Counted from the first letter of the stretch, positions 1 to 9,247 are shown. The stretch is DNA of 64,000 nt from Acidobacteriota bacterium (GCA_003222895.1 QHXI01000060.1:38971-102970); one strand, 5' to 3'. Translations and numbers: made by a program. The notes: generated by a model not told the origin, from the letters alone.

Positions 1-183
1 TACGAACGCGGTTTATTGCACGACGGCTTTCGCCGGCAGGTGACCCAGCGAATAAAAGATGGCGAACTCAGTGAAGCCGAAGGCTCCGAATTGGTAAATT
101 TTTATGAATCGCGTTACGACGCCTACACCTATATCGCGGTTAATGGTAACCAAGTGAAGGGTCGGCGTCGTCATGACTATTAA
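1..183 (+). CDS. speA: Biosynthetic arginine decarboxylase, C-terminal end (partial)
   Basis: Open from the first base to a TAA at 181-183, giving about 60 residues. The segment ends in an acidic helix followed by YESRYDAYTYI. This resembles the C-terminal helical tail of the SpeA-type PLP-dependent arginine decarboxylase, which ends in a glycine/tyrosine-rich GYTYL motif. The enzyme makes agmatine from arginine. Two genes downstream in the same orientation (a deoxyhypusine-synthase-like gene and an agmatinase) fit a polyamine group and support the call. Only the tail is visible, so no catalytic residues can be checked; the identification rests on tail similarity and context. Confidence 0.62.
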   Translation, partial: YERGLLHDGFRRQVTQRIKDGELSEAEGSELVNFYESRYDAYTYIAVNGNQVKGRRRHDY

Positions 184-295
184 TGATCAGTTTTTCTAAA
201 CCTGGAGATGTTGTTAAGAGTCGGGCTACTGCCTGACAGGTGGGCCGTTGCCCGCCGCTAAACGCGCCTGCGAAGAAAGAAGAAAGCGAATTCTT

Positions 296-1357
296 ATGGT
301 GACACAACGCAAACCAAAGCCGAGCAAGTACCTAACGATTCCAACCCGCCCGGTTCAAGTCGATCGCGATCGATCGGTGGCGGGGCTCTTGGAAAAGATG
401 GAGGGCACAGGATTCGGCGGGCGGCAACTAGCGGAATCGCATCGCATCTGGCTCGACATGCTGGGCGACAACACGACGATTTTCATGGCCGCATCGGGCG
501 CCTTGATCCCTGCGGGGATGCGCAGGCTGCTGGCCTACGTCGTCAAGAATCGTTTCGTCGATGTGCTGATTCTTTCCGGCTCGATGATCTTCCACGACCT
601 GCATGAAACGCTCGGGCGTCATCATTTCCAGGCCCATCCGAACATGACTGATGCTGAACTCGAAGCCTCGCACATCAATCGCATGTGGGATTTGCTGGCG
701 AGCGAAGAGGAATATCACGAAGCAGAAGAATGGGTCGGCGGATTCGCGAGTCAGTTGGATCAATCGCGGCCCTACTCAACCCGAGAATTTCTTCATCTGC
801 TCGGTCGCGAACTCGCGGAGATTGCCGCCGAGGACGGAGTGCTCACCGCAGCTTACAAATCACGCGTGCCTGTTTTTTGTCCCGGCATCATGGAGAGTGG
901 CGTCGCTGTGGGCATCGGCGGTTCGCGTTTCGAGAAGAAGAACAACTTTCAGTTCGACATTGTGCAGGATGTTTTGGACATGGCCCAAATCGCGATTCGC
1001 GCGCGCGTGTCCGGCGTGATCAATATCGGCGGTGGCATCACCAAGAGTTTCCTGCGACAGACTGAAATGTCCGCGCACATTTTCAAACAGCAGGTGCACG
1101 GTCACAAGTACGCGATTCAAATCGCGGCCGATGCGCCGCACCCCGGCGGCCGCTCGAGCGCCGTTGCCTTCGATGAATCGCTGGTGTACGGAAAACTCGG
1201 ACGCGGCGCGCTGACCGCTTACGTGAATTGCGACGCCACGATCGCGCTGCCGATCATTATCACCGCGCTATCACAAACGGCAGCGAAATATATGAAGGGT
1301 CGACGCCGTCCGAACTTCACTTTTGGCGGCAAGGACTTGATCATAGACGTCCCGTAA
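296..1357 (+). CDS. Deoxyhypusine synthase-like protein (bacterial DHS family)
   Basis: A 353-residue protein of the deoxyhypusine synthase fold, which in bacteria is used for polyamine chemistry because eIF5A is absent. Known bacterial members include homospermidine-synthase-like enzymes acting on NAD-dependent aminobutyl transfer. The glycine-rich segments INIGGGITKSF and the motif VYGKLGRGA (Lys near 300) correspond to the NAD-binding region and the catalytic lysine that forms the enzyme-imine intermediate. An upstream TTG at 248 would add 16 basic residues, but the ATG at 296 follows a purine-rich stretch and gives the family's usual start. It sits 113 bp after speA and upstream of agmatinase, so it probably uses putrescine or spermidine. 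The exact substrate cannot be read from sequence. Confidence 0.85.
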   Translation: MVTQRKPKPSKYLTIPTRPVQVDRDRSVAGLLEKMEGTGFGGRQLAESHRIWLDMLGDNTTIFMAASGALIPAGMRRLLAYVVKNRFVDVLILSGSMIFHDLHETLGRHHFQAHPNMTDAELEASHINRMWDLLASEEEYHEAEEWVGGFASQLDQSRPYSTREFLHLLGRELAEIAAEDGVLTAAYKSRVPVFCPGIMESGVAVGIGGSRFEKKNNFQFDIVQDVLDMAQIAIRARVSGVINIGGGITKSFLRQTEMSAHIFKQQVHGHKYAIQIAADAPHPGGRSSAVAFDESLVYGKLGRGALTAYVNCDATIALPIIITALSQTAAKYMKGRRRPNFTFGGKDLIIDVP

Positions 1358-1430
1358 GAAATATTTTTGCCAAGCCGCCGTATCCCTAAGAATAATCGGC
1401 GTTTGACTTACAAGCACTCCCACAAAAATA

Positions 1431-1459
1431 TTGACTTTCTCTCTTAACCCGCATATCGT
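1431..1459 (+). promoter_or_regulatory. Possible sigma-70-type promoter
   Basis: TTGACT at 1431-1436 and TATCGT at 1454-1459 are separated by 17 bp, about 130 bp upstream of the beta-propeller gene. The -10 box matches only four of six consensus positions. It is plausible as the promoter of the three-gene group that follows, but unproven. Confidence 0.3.
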
Positions 1460-1586
1460 TCGCAGCCGTTACAGAGGCTAGACACTCACGAGCCTGATCG
1501 GCCCTTGCAAACTCGGCCGCGTCCAGCCTGCCATCTGAAAAGAAATAGCAAGGCCCGGTTATTTTCCAAATATGATTGGAGGCGTC

Positions 1587-2831
1587 ATGAGCGATCAACC
1601 ATTTAGTGTTTATTATGCTTTGGATGGACCAGACCTCGACGGGCTGGTCGGCAGCGCGGGCATCTTGCGCTTCGACTGGCCTGAACGAAAGTTCTACATC
1701 AAGCATTTCGACGGAATTAGTTCAGGACACAATCCTTCGCTGGCGCCGAACGGCAAGCTGGCGCTGCTCGGCAACTTCAGCCAGACGATCATGCTGCTGG
1801 ACATCGAGGATGCAAACAACATTCGCGAAGTCGCGCGACAATCGACGATGTTCTTTGAGGAGTGCGGTTATCGCATGCGATCGAACACGCATCACCTCTG
1901 GTATCCGGACAGCGAAAGTTTCATCGGGGCCGTCGGCGATCATCTTTATCACTTTCGCGTTGACGACCTGAAAAATCCCGTGAACCTCGGTCCGCATTAT
2001 TTAGAGAATGCTCACGAGTTGCGCTGGGACGCTACTCATCGATACATCCTGATGGGGGACCTCGGACCAGAAAAACAAGACGTGCGTCAGGTGGGCGTCT
2101 TCGATCTGCAGGAGCCTGACCCGAAGAAGCGGGCCCGCAAGATCAAGGTGCAGAACAACGTCTGGCACTGCCGGGTTCATCCGACCAAGCCGGTCGGCTA
2201 TGCGCTCACCTATTCACTGATTACCGACCACGAAGACTGGGTGAACTGGTCGCCGGGTTACGTGCGCGAGTACATATACGAGATCGATCTTCCGGCAGCG
2301 AAAATCACCCGCACCTGGAGCAGCGCCGCCGAGTTTCCGGGTCACCTCAACTCAGACGTGGAAATCTACGACGACACCTTGTACATCGCGAGTGGCGGCA
2401 GCCATGGTGTGCTCGAAATTCCGCTCGATCGTTTCGCCGAGTTTCGTTTTCTCGAGTGCATCCCACGCTTTTCGACGCGCCTTTTTAGTCTGAACGATCA
2501 AATGCACACGCTGCTCGGCGCGATGTCGCGTAAAGCCAGCGTTACGAGCACGCACTACATGCTGCAAACTCTTCAGATTACCGGCTGGCGCATTCTGGAC
2601 GGCATCTATGCCACGCGCGTTTCACCCGATGGCAAGTACATCATCACGGGCAACCGCGGCTACAACACCATAGCCGTTTATGACCGCAAGACTTTTCGTA
2701 AAGTGTACGAAAAGTTGCTTCCATTTCGTAAGCAGGTTACCGGCCGCGGTGGCTACAATCATTATCAGCTTACGAATAGTTTCTTTGGTTATCACCTCGG
2801 AGTTCATCACAGCGAATTAATCGCGCGATAA
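1587..2831 (+). CDS. Beta-propeller repeat protein of unknown function
   Basis: About 414 residues without a signal peptide. The chain is built of repeating four-stranded units rich in short motifs such as SPDGKYIITGN and APNGKLALLGN, typical of YVTN/lactonase-like or WD-like beta-propellers, and it carries scattered His residues (SNTHHLWYP, NVWHCRVHP). An earlier ATG at 1572 exists, but TGGAGG lies just before the ATG at 1587, so 1587 is preferred. It is followed 43 bp later by the duplicated protein and then by a GMC oxidoreductase, all on the same strand, suggesting one transcription unit acting on the same substrate. No enzymatic motif identifies the function; selenium-binding or carotenoid-oxygenase-like propellers were considered, but the diagnostic residues are not evident. 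Confidence 0.7.
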   Translation: MSDQPFSVYYALDGPDLDGLVGSAGILRFDWPERKFYIKHFDGISSGHNPSLAPNGKLALLGNFSQTIMLLDIEDANNIREVARQSTMFFEECGYRMRSNTHHLWYPDSESFIGAVGDHLYHFRVDDLKNPVNLGPHYLENAHELRWDATHRYILMGDLGPEKQDVRQVGVFDLQEPDPKKRARKIKVQNNVWHCRVHPTKPVGYALTYSLITDHEDWVNWSPGYVREYIYEIDLPAAKITRTWSSAAEFPGHLNSDVEIYDDTLYIASGGSHGVLEIPLDRFAEFRFLECIPRFSTRLFSLNDQMHTLLGAMSRKASVTSTHYMLQTLQITGWRILDGIYATRVSPDGKYIITGNRGYNTIAVYDRKTFRKVYEKLLPFRKQVTGRGGYNHYQLTNSFFGYHLGVHHSELIAR

Positions 2832-2874
2832 CGGTTACGCACGCGCTGGCGTGCCTGATGAAAGGAGTTTCGTT

Positions 2875-4707
2875 ATGTCATGGAATGCTTCCGGCGGCGC
2901 AGCAGGAGTGGACGCCACTCTGAAGACTTTGACTTGTCTGAATAATGCCAATCCGAATGACGAATTAGTCAAAGAGATCAAAGCGGATCTCTCAGTAGCG
3001 TCTTCGATCCTCGAAATGATCAAGGATTACATGGCGCTGCTCAAGGACAACTTCAATAACGATGCGCCGCCATTTCGAAAGCTCGCGAAGCTTTTTGAAT
3101 TGGGTGAAACGTTCGACGCTCTGGATGGTCATTACTATGGAGTCTGTCCCGGTCTTCGCACTGGCGACCTGCACGGCGTAGCTGCTGAATTCGGCAACCT
3201 GCTCGGATACGTTTGGAGTTCGGCAATCGTGGGCCACTGTCCCTGGGCTGGGAAAAGCTACTCTCCGATGAGCGACGAAGACCGGGCGAGGATTCTCGGC
3301 GATACTGTGCCCGCTGATGTGAAAGTCCTTCGCGGCATCAATCATTTCAATAAGATTGAAGGCGCTCCGGTCAACGTCGCCACAGTCGCTTTACTAAATT
3401 TCATGTGGCACTTGCAGAAAGCGACCGACGAAGAGAAAAGCCAGTACGGTTATGACTATAAGGGAGGCAACATTGCCTCGCATCGCGCGCCTTCGATTTA
3501 TCCCGGCACGCCGCGCGAAGTATTTCGTTTGAACTATCGCTATCCCGACCTCGGTAATTACCCGCCGCTGAGTTATTTGATTGATGAGATGGTGCAAATC
3601 GCCGATGGCATGTTCCTGGGCCAGGCGATCTTCGCAACTACAAAATTCTTAGACCGATACGATCCAAAAGCTGACCCGGCAACTTACCACTACCAGAACT
3701 TCGGCTACTTTCTTTTGTTCGAGCCGTTTTGGAACGCCGAAGCTAAACGCCTGTTTCCGTTTTTGGAAATGCCGGATGTCGCAGTTCCGGCTGAAGTGCC
3801 GAAGGCTTCAGCTCCTGCGCCCGCGCCAACTCCACCGCCAACGGACAAGTTTTCAACTTTGTCGTTAGCCGATCCGACCGATGGCGACGTCGATGCTGCC
3901 CGCCTCAGAGAAGTGCGCGCCGACATTAAGAACGCCGGTGACATCATGCGCACGCTGAAATCCTATTCGGATATTCTGACGGCTGAGCACAAAACTGTCT
4001 CGCCGACATTCGACAAACTGCACACGCTTTTCAATGCAGGCATCGCGCCCCAAACGATGAATGGTTTCTATCGCGGCGCTTTGATTTCATGGCAAAGCCA
4101 GGGATTACTCGCGCCGTTTGAGGAAAACGCAATTAGTGTCGCGTGGCAGGCGTCGCGTTTCTTCTCGCCATGGACGGGAAAGAAATTCAATCCCATCGAC
4201 GAAGCGGAACTAGCCAAATGGACTGAAGGCGGCGAGTCGATGGGCTCAGACCCGGCATATAACTGTTCGAACACAGTTGCCTTTCGCACGCTCAAAGAAA
4301 AGTTCACGCGCGAAGTTTCGAAGCTGGCCGGTGTGCGCATGGAAGACGCAACGCCCGAAGAGAAACAGAAGTACGGTTATGACGCGCACACTTTTTTCTT
4401 CATCGGGCGGCCCAACAAAACCAGCATGCTGCCAGAGAACAAGGGCAAAAAGATCTACCAATTCAATTATCGCTGGAAGCCTCTAAAGAATATTCCGCCG
4501 GATTGCTTTTGCATCGACGAGATTGCGCAGATCGCTGAAGGTCTCTATCTCGGTCAATTGATTTACGCGACTGATTGGCTGAAGCCGTGGGATCCAAACA
4601 CCCCGATCTCAGAATATAAGTACAAGCTGTTCGGCTACTTCCTCTTGATGGATGAGGAATGGCATCAAAGACGGCTGCGGATCGGATTCGATTTGCAGGA
4701 CATTTGA
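2875..4707 (+). CDS. Unknown protein made of two tandem copies of one domain
   Basis: About 610 residues in two homologous halves (roughly 45-305 and 360-608) joined by a Pro/Ala-rich linker. Both halves repeat the same order of motifs: a helix ending in a DGHYYG or NGFYRG turn, then PWAGKSY or PWTGKKF, then KYGYD or QYGYD, then FRLNYRYP or YQFNYRWK, then IDEMVQIADGMFLGQ or IDEIAQIAEGLYLGQ, ending in FGYFLL. The start at 2875 follows AAAGGAG at seven bases; an upstream GTG (2851) lacks this. No signal peptide is apparent. I do not recognise the family. The GxYxG and WxGKxF turns hint at a lipocalin-like beta-barrel binding a hydrophobic ligand, which would suit the neighbouring GMC oxidase, but that is inference. 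Confidence 0.85.
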   Translation: MSWNASGGAAGVDATLKTLTCLNNANPNDELVKEIKADLSVASSILEMIKDYMALLKDNFNNDAPPFRKLAKLFELGETFDALDGHYYGVCPGLRTGDLHGVAAEFGNLLGYVWSSAIVGHCPWAGKSYSPMSDEDRARILGDTVPADVKVLRGINHFNKIEGAPVNVATVALLNFMWHLQKATDEEKSQYGYDYKGGNIASHRAPSIYPGTPREVFRLNYRYPDLGNYPPLSYLIDEMVQIADGMFLGQAIFATTKFLDRYDPKADPATYHYQNFGYFLLFEPFWNAEAKRLFPFLEMPDVAVPAEVPKASAPAPAPTPPPTDKFSTLSLADPTDGDVDAARLREVRADIKNAGDIMRTLKSYSDILTAEHKTVSPTFDKLHTLFNAGIAPQTMNGFYRGALISWQSQGLLAPFEENAISVAWQASRFFSPWTGKKFNPIDEAELAKWTEGGESMGSDPAYNCSNTVAFRTLKEKFTREVSKLAGVRMEDATPEEKQKYGYDAHTFFFIGRPNKTSMLPENKGKKIYQFNYRWKPLKNIPPDCFCIDEIAQIAEGLYLGQLIYATDWLKPWDPNTPISEYKYKLFGYFLLMDEEWHQRRLRIGFDLQDI

Positions 4708-4719
4708 GGCCTTGGCTTT

Positions 4720-4810
4720 TTCCCCTCTCCCCCTGGGAGAGGAGCCCGGGGTGAGGGGCGAAGCTTCAGCGCGACAAGCCCTCACCCAGCCCTCTCCCAG
4801 TGGGAGAGGG
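4720..4810. repeat. CCCTCTCCC / GGGTGAGGG palindromic repeat
   Basis: Two GC-rich hairpin halves with CCTCTCCC, GGGAGAGG, GGGTGAGG and CTCACCC blocks fold into one long stem. This style of dispersed palindrome is seen in many bacterial genomes. It separates the duplicated protein from the oxidoreductase and runs into the region just before the latter's start. A diverged relative lies at 38538-38628. Confidence 0.75.
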
Positions 4811-4835
4811 CTTTAAGAAATACAAGACCAATCCC

Positions 4836-6476
4836 ATGAAAGACATTTACGACGTGGTCGTCATCGGCTCGGGTTTCGGCGGAGCGATCAATGCTTGCCG
4901 GCTCGCACAAGCGGGCCGATCTGTTTGCATCCTCGAGCGTGGCAAGCGTTGGGGCAAAAAAGATTTTCCGCGCACCACGGGCCAGGTCGCGCGCTCGTTT
5001 TGGAATTACAAAGATCTCGGGTTGCTCGACTATCGCGCGTTCGAAAACATCGACGTGCTGCAGGCGAGCGGCGTCGGCGGCGGCTCGCTCGTCTACTTCA
5101 ACGTCCACATTCGCACCCCCAAAGAAATCTTTGAAAATCCGCGTTGGCCCAAAGGCGTCAAGCGCGACATACTAAATCCTTTCTACGACAAGGCTCGTGA
5201 CATGTTGGAAGCGCGTCAACTGACGCCGCCCGCCGATCGCGACATGCCGCCCCGCACAGAAGCGTTCATCGCCGCGGCGCAAAATGCCGGACGCAAACCC
5301 GAACTGATGGAGATCTGTGTTTACACGGGTCCAGAAAAAGTGAATCGCCAGGGCGTCGTGCAGGACGGTTGCGTTTACTGCGGCAACTGCATGCTGGGCT
5401 GTCACGTTCACGCGAAGAACACGCTCGACCTGAATTACATCCCGCTCGCCGAACAAAATGGCGCCGAAGTTTATCCGCTGCATCAGGTCGAAAAAATCGA
5501 GCCCATCGATCCAGTTGAAGTGAACGGCTATCGTGTTCACTTCCGCCAATTCGACCTCGAGACCGCTGAGTCGCAGCCGCTCACGGTCGATGGCGCCAGA
5601 TTCGATCGGGGCGCCAAGCCCGACCCCACCTCTCAACCTGGATCGGTCATTGGACGAAAAGTAATTATCTCTGCCGGTTCGTTGGGCTCTACTGAAATCC
5701 TTTTGCGCTGTCGCGATCTCCACGAGACCCTGCCAAATCTCAGTCCGGCGCTCGGCACAAAGTTTTCTGGTAACGGCGACTTCCTTTTGGCCGGGTCGCT
5801 CGAATCGAATCGCGAAGTCGATCCGGGCTCCGGACCAAGCATCACCGCGGCCATCGACGCTTCGACGGCAAACAACAGAATCATGATTCAGGATCTGGGT
5901 TTTCCAGATCCATTTCTCTGGTACCTGGAAAGCGCCTTGCCGGTACCCCGACGTTTGAAGAATCTCGGATTGTTTTTCCGCAAATACTTGATGCGAACGC
6001 TCGGACTCGATCATGGTTCGGCTTTTACCGATGGCGCCGACAAATTATTTAAGGGAGGCGTGACGCCAAAGTTTCTGCCTTTTCTCGGCATGGGAACGGA
6101 CGCCGCGGACGGCTGCATGCAATTGTCGGAAGGCAACATTGAAATCGATTGGAATGTTCGCCGGAGCCGCGCGATGTTCGACGAGATGGAAGCAGCGTTG
6201 AAGGAATTGAGCAAAGGAATCGGCGGCGAGTACATGCCGAGCGTGCTGTGGGGCTGGCCCTGGCGAAAGCTTCTGACCGCGCATCCGCTCGGCGGCTGCA
6301 CGATGTCCGACAACCCAAAAGAAGGCGTGGTAAACGAGTTCGGCGAGGTTTGGAACTATCCCAATCTTTACGTTTCCGACGGATCGATCATTCCGACGGC
6401 GCTGTCAGTAAATCCTTCGGCGACGATCAGCGCCTTGTCGGAACGAATTGCGGATTACATCGTGAGTTCCCAATGA
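4836..6476 (+). CDS. GMC family oxidoreductase (cholesterol-oxidase-like)
   Basis: A 546-residue FAD enzyme. The N-terminus has a Rossmann motif VIGSGFGGAINA and an ERG acidic end. The C-terminus has the GMC signature, with an AHPLGGC active-site His and a SVNPSATISALSER segment ending in the conserved Asn-Pro. A cluster C-x2-C-x2-C-x3-C near residues 179-189 (CVYCGNCMLGC) resembles the ferredoxin-like insert of ChoD-type cholesterol/sterol oxidases and may hold an iron-sulfur centre. The ATG at 4836 starts directly before the FAD motif; an in-frame GTG at 4800 falls inside the palindromic repeat and is rejected. The substrate is probably a sterol, terpene or other alcohol, not resolvable here. 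It sits third in a same-strand group with the propeller and duplicated proteins. Confidence 0.85.
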   Translation: MKDIYDVVVIGSGFGGAINACRLAQAGRSVCILERGKRWGKKDFPRTTGQVARSFWNYKDLGLLDYRAFENIDVLQASGVGGGSLVYFNVHIRTPKEIFENPRWPKGVKRDILNPFYDKARDMLEARQLTPPADRDMPPRTEAFIAAAQNAGRKPELMEICVYTGPEKVNRQGVVQDGCVYCGNCMLGCHVHAKNTLDLNYIPLAEQNGAEVYPLHQVEKIEPIDPVEVNGYRVHFRQFDLETAESQPLTVDGARFDRGAKPDPTSQPGSVIGRKVIISAGSLGSTEILLRCRDLHETLPNLSPALGTKFSGNGDFLLAGSLESNREVDPGSGPSITAAIDASTANNRIMIQDLGFPDPFLWYLESALPVPRRLKNLGLFFRKYLMRTLGLDHGSAFTDGADKLFKGGVTPKFLPFLGMGTDAADGCMQLSEGNIEIDWNVRRSRAMFDEMEAALKELSKGIGGEYMPSVLWGWPWRKLLTAHPLGGCTMSDNPKEGVVNEFGEVWNYPNLYVSDGSIIPTALSVNPSATISALSERIADYIVSSQ

Positions 6477-6653
6477 TGTCGTTCATCAGATCGTAATCGG
6501 CTGCTCAATCAACTCAGGCGAAGCCGCAGTGATCCAGCGCTAAAGCGTGGTCTAACAATCCTGCGGCAAGCCCGCTGAATCGGGCTCAAGAGTCGGTTCG
6601 AGCTTTAAGATTTATGATAGCTTCGCAGTCCATCCTTAGCTAAACTCCAGCGC

Positions 6654-7559
6654 ATGAGTGAATCACAGTCGCTTCCGATGAACTTCGGCGGAATAGCCGA
6701 AGAAGAGTTCTCGAATTTCGACCGGGCGCGCATTCTGGTCTGGCCGATCAGTTATGAAGGAACCGTCTCGTACGGCGGTGGCACGGGCAAAGGCGCGGCC
6801 GCGATCATCGACGCCTCGCGCAACATGGAGTTGTATGACGAAGAGACTGACGCCGAAGTTTATAAGCTCGGTATTCACACGCTCGCCGAATCCCCTTCGA
6901 TCGATCCGCCGGAACGAATGATGAACTCGCTTTATGATCTAGCAAAGGAGCTTACGTCCAGCGGAAAATTCGTCACGATGATCGGCGGCGAGCATTCGGT
7001 CAGCGCTCCGGTGATTCGCGCGCACGCGGAGAAACATGCGAACTTGTCCGTGCTTCAAATCGATGCGCACGCGGATTTGCGCGACAGCTATGACGGCACG
7101 CCTTACTCGCACGCTTCGATCATGGCGCGCGTCGTCAAAGATCTGCGCATTCCCGCAGTGCAAGTCGGCATTCGGTCGATCTCTGTCGATGAAGCGCGGA
7201 TTATCGATGATCTGCCGACGCGAATCTTTTGGGCCAAAGACATCGCCGGGCGCGACGATTGGTGGGACGATGCTATCGAAGGCCTGACTGAGAATGTCTA
7301 TCTCACGATCGACATCGACGGACTTGACCCTTCACTCGTGTCGGCAACCGGAACGCCGGAGCCGGGCGGCCTCGGTTGGTACGAGACGGTGGGCTTGATT
7401 CGTACACTCGCTCGGAGACGCAACGTCGTGGGAATGGATTTGACTGAGTATTCGCACGTTGAGGGACAGAACGCTTCAGCGTTTCTCTGCGCGAAGTTGA
7501 TCTACAAGACGCTCGGGTTTGTGTTTGAGAAAGAGACTGAGCGCGTCCGAAACGTCTGA
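6654..7559 (+). CDS. speB: Agmatinase (ureohydrolase)
   Basis: 301 residues, the usual length for the arginase/agmatinase family. It hydrolyses agmatine to putrescine and urea. The dinuclear manganese ligands are all present: GGEHS (His near 112), DAHADLRD (near 137-141) and DIDGLDPS (near 220), together with the GTPEPGG loop. Together with speA and the deoxyhypusine-synthase-like gene in the same direction it forms an arginine-to-agmatine-to-putrescine route. The 177 bp upstream contain a small palindrome but no convincing promoter. The family call is very safe; agmatinase over formimidoglutamase or guanidinobutyrase is favoured by context. Confidence 0.9.
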   Translation: MSESQSLPMNFGGIAEEEFSNFDRARILVWPISYEGTVSYGGGTGKGAAAIIDASRNMELYDEETDAEVYKLGIHTLAESPSIDPPERMMNSLYDLAKELTSSGKFVTMIGGEHSVSAPVIRAHAEKHANLSVLQIDAHADLRDSYDGTPYSHASIMARVVKDLRIPAVQVGIRSISVDEARIIDDLPTRIFWAKDIAGRDDWWDDAIEGLTENVYLTIDIDGLDPSLVSATGTPEPGGLGWYETVGLIRTLARRRNVVGMDLTEYSHVEGQNASAFLCAKLIYKTLGFVFEKETERVRNV

Positions 7560-7639
7560 AAGATCCTGCGGTTTCTGGCTCCGCTAGGAGCCGAATGTTT
7601 ATAGCCCCGACGTTGGATTATAAACAAAGCAGTCATCGT

Positions 7640-7668
7640 GGCTATAAATATTTTCGCGCCTAGCGGCG
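7640..7668. repeat. Dispersed repeat family B, copy 1
   Basis: Read on the minus strand this is a CGCC-GGCGCG palindrome followed by AAATATTTATAGC. It matches 20377-20406 with few differences. It lies in the 158-bp convergent gap between agmatinase and the TPR gene, which also holds two small hairpins (7572-7587 and 7693-7710) without T-runs. Confidence 0.55.
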
Positions 7669-7717
7669 TTTAGTTTTGCGTCGCGCGCTCAAGCGGGCAA
7701 GGATGCCCGCGCTCCAA

Positions 7718-8986
7718 TTACGTCAGTTTCCTTTTATAAGCTTCCTTCAATCCCAACTGCGCCTGGTCGTGCGCATCGTACACGTTAGGTCGCGCGAGCA
7801 CGGCGCGGTACTGATTCAACGCATCAGTGCGCTTGCCTGCCAGATCTAGTGCTCGCGCTGCATACAGATGCGCCATCGTCGCCAATCCCTGTTGCGCGCC
7901 GGTCGAATCCGCCGACGCGAGAAACTCTTTCACCGCGTGTTCGTACTGGCCGGCCGTCATCAAGGCTTCGCCGTACTTGAAATGAATTAAGTCGAACTGC
8001 TGCGACGCGGTTTCGCGAACTGATCTGTCTCTCAGCAAAGATTCAAATGTCGCAAAGGCTTCAGTCTCGGTCGCCGAGGTTGCTGCTGCCGGATTTGCTT
8101 TGCGATCAAGGGCGGCTTGCGACACGAGCGCGTCCGCTGCTTCAAGGCGATAGAGATAGTTGCGTGGATATTTCGCGGCCAACTCGCGCGCGTAGCCGGC
8201 GGCTTCTCCAAATCTTTTTTCCCGCGTGTACAGCACTATCAACAAAGTCTTGGCCTCGTCGTGAATCCATCGGCCTTCCTTCGCTACTCGCTCGAGCGTC
8301 GCCAGGCCGCGCTTTTTCGAACCGCGAAAGCCAACCACGCCGGCAATCAGTTTCGCCGGCAGAGGCAACGCGCCGACGGTGTAGTCATATAATCCGATTG
8401 TGATCTCGGCGTCGTGATAATTCGGATCGAGCTTGATCACTTCGCGATGCTTATCGACCGCGTCCGATCCATCCTTCAAAGCGGCAAAGTGCCGCCGCTC
8501 GACGGCTTCTTCGAACGAGGCTTTCAATCCCTCGATCGCGCCCATGAAATAAAGCGCTTCAACGTCCTTCGGATACAGCTTCACACGGGCCTCGGTCAGC
8601 AAACGCGCCTGGCGCGTGAGCGAACGAAATTGATCGACGACCTTCGGGTCGGGTTTGTCGTCGCCCGTCGAATAGAACGTGTCGTCGTCACCATAAAGTG
8701 AAGACTGCAAACGCCGCGATTGATAAAGCGTTTCAGCCCACAACGTATCCGCCAGAAACTGCGGTCCGGCGGGATAGTTCGGGAACGCCGTCGCCATCTC
8801 TTTGAAATTCTTGCGCGCTGCTTCGTAATCGAGATTGAAGAGAGCTTCCGATCCAGCGATGCGCAGCGTTTCGAATTTCGCGCGTTCGGTGTCGGTGAGC
8901 CACGGCGCAGGCGCTGCGGATTGCGCCAGGCCAATGCGCGGCGCAAAGAGCAGGAATAGAATTGCGATACACTGTTGGACTTTCAT
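7718..8986 (-). CDS. Secreted TPR-repeat protein
   Basis: 422 residues. It begins with a Lys-containing n-region, a hydrophobic core (IAILFLLFAP) and an Ala-Gln cleavage region (GLAQSAAP), so it is probably exported to the periplasm. The mature part is alpha-helical with TPR-like pairs, for example DVEALYFMGAIEGLKASFEEAVE and a YEHAVKEFLASADS unit, ending in a typical last TPR. The ATG at 8986 is chosen because GAGG lies six bases upstream; a start at 9049 would place a non-secretory leader ahead of the signal peptide. TPR proteins scaffold other proteins; no partner is indicated by the neighbours. Confidence 0.8.
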   Translation of the reverse strand: MKVQQCIAILFLLFAPRIGLAQSAAPAPWLTDTERAKFETLRIAGSEALFNLDYEAARKNFKEMATAFPNYPAGPQFLADTLWAETLYQSRRLQSSLYGDDDTFYSTGDDKPDPKVVDQFRSLTRQARLLTEARVKLYPKDVEALYFMGAIEGLKASFEEAVERRHFAALKDGSDAVDKHREVIKLDPNYHDAEITIGLYDYTVGALPLPAKLIAGVVGFRGSKKRGLATLERVAKEGRWIHDEAKTLLIVLYTREKRFGEAAGYARELAAKYPRNYLYRLEAADALVSQAALDRKANPAAATSATETEAFATFESLLRDRSVRETASQQFDLIHFKYGEALMTAGQYEHAVKEFLASADSTGAQQGLATMAHLYAARALDLAGKRTDALNQYRAVLARPNVYDAHDQAQLGLKEAYKRKLT

Positions 8987-9094
8987 TCGAACCTCAAATT
9001 TCTCGGGGCTATGCCGTCTGATGTGCGGTAATAGGCTGCACCTTATCATAAGCCTTCAATCTTCATTTTAGAGGCTATGCCTCCGAATTCTGTC

Positions 9095-9154
9095 GCCCGC
9101 TAAAGCGGGCTTGGATTCAATTTGTTTGCGTGATCCCCGGGCTCACGCCCGGGG
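9095..9154. repeat. Two short palindromes (GCCCGC and CCCCGGGC types)
   Basis: GCCCGC-taaa-GCGGGC at 9095-9110 and CCCCGGGC-tcac-GCCCGGGG at 9135-9154 lie in the 261-bp spacer between threonine synthase and the TPR gene. They resemble REP-like hairpins common in such genomes; neither has a T-run that would mark an intrinsic terminator. Confidence 0.5.
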
Positions 9155-9247
9155 CTACTCTCTGCACCACCTGCTTCGCAGGTTCATTGAACGTTCCAAC
9201 TCCTGTTTCCTTTCAACGCGCGGTTCCAATTCGAACACGTGTCTTGA

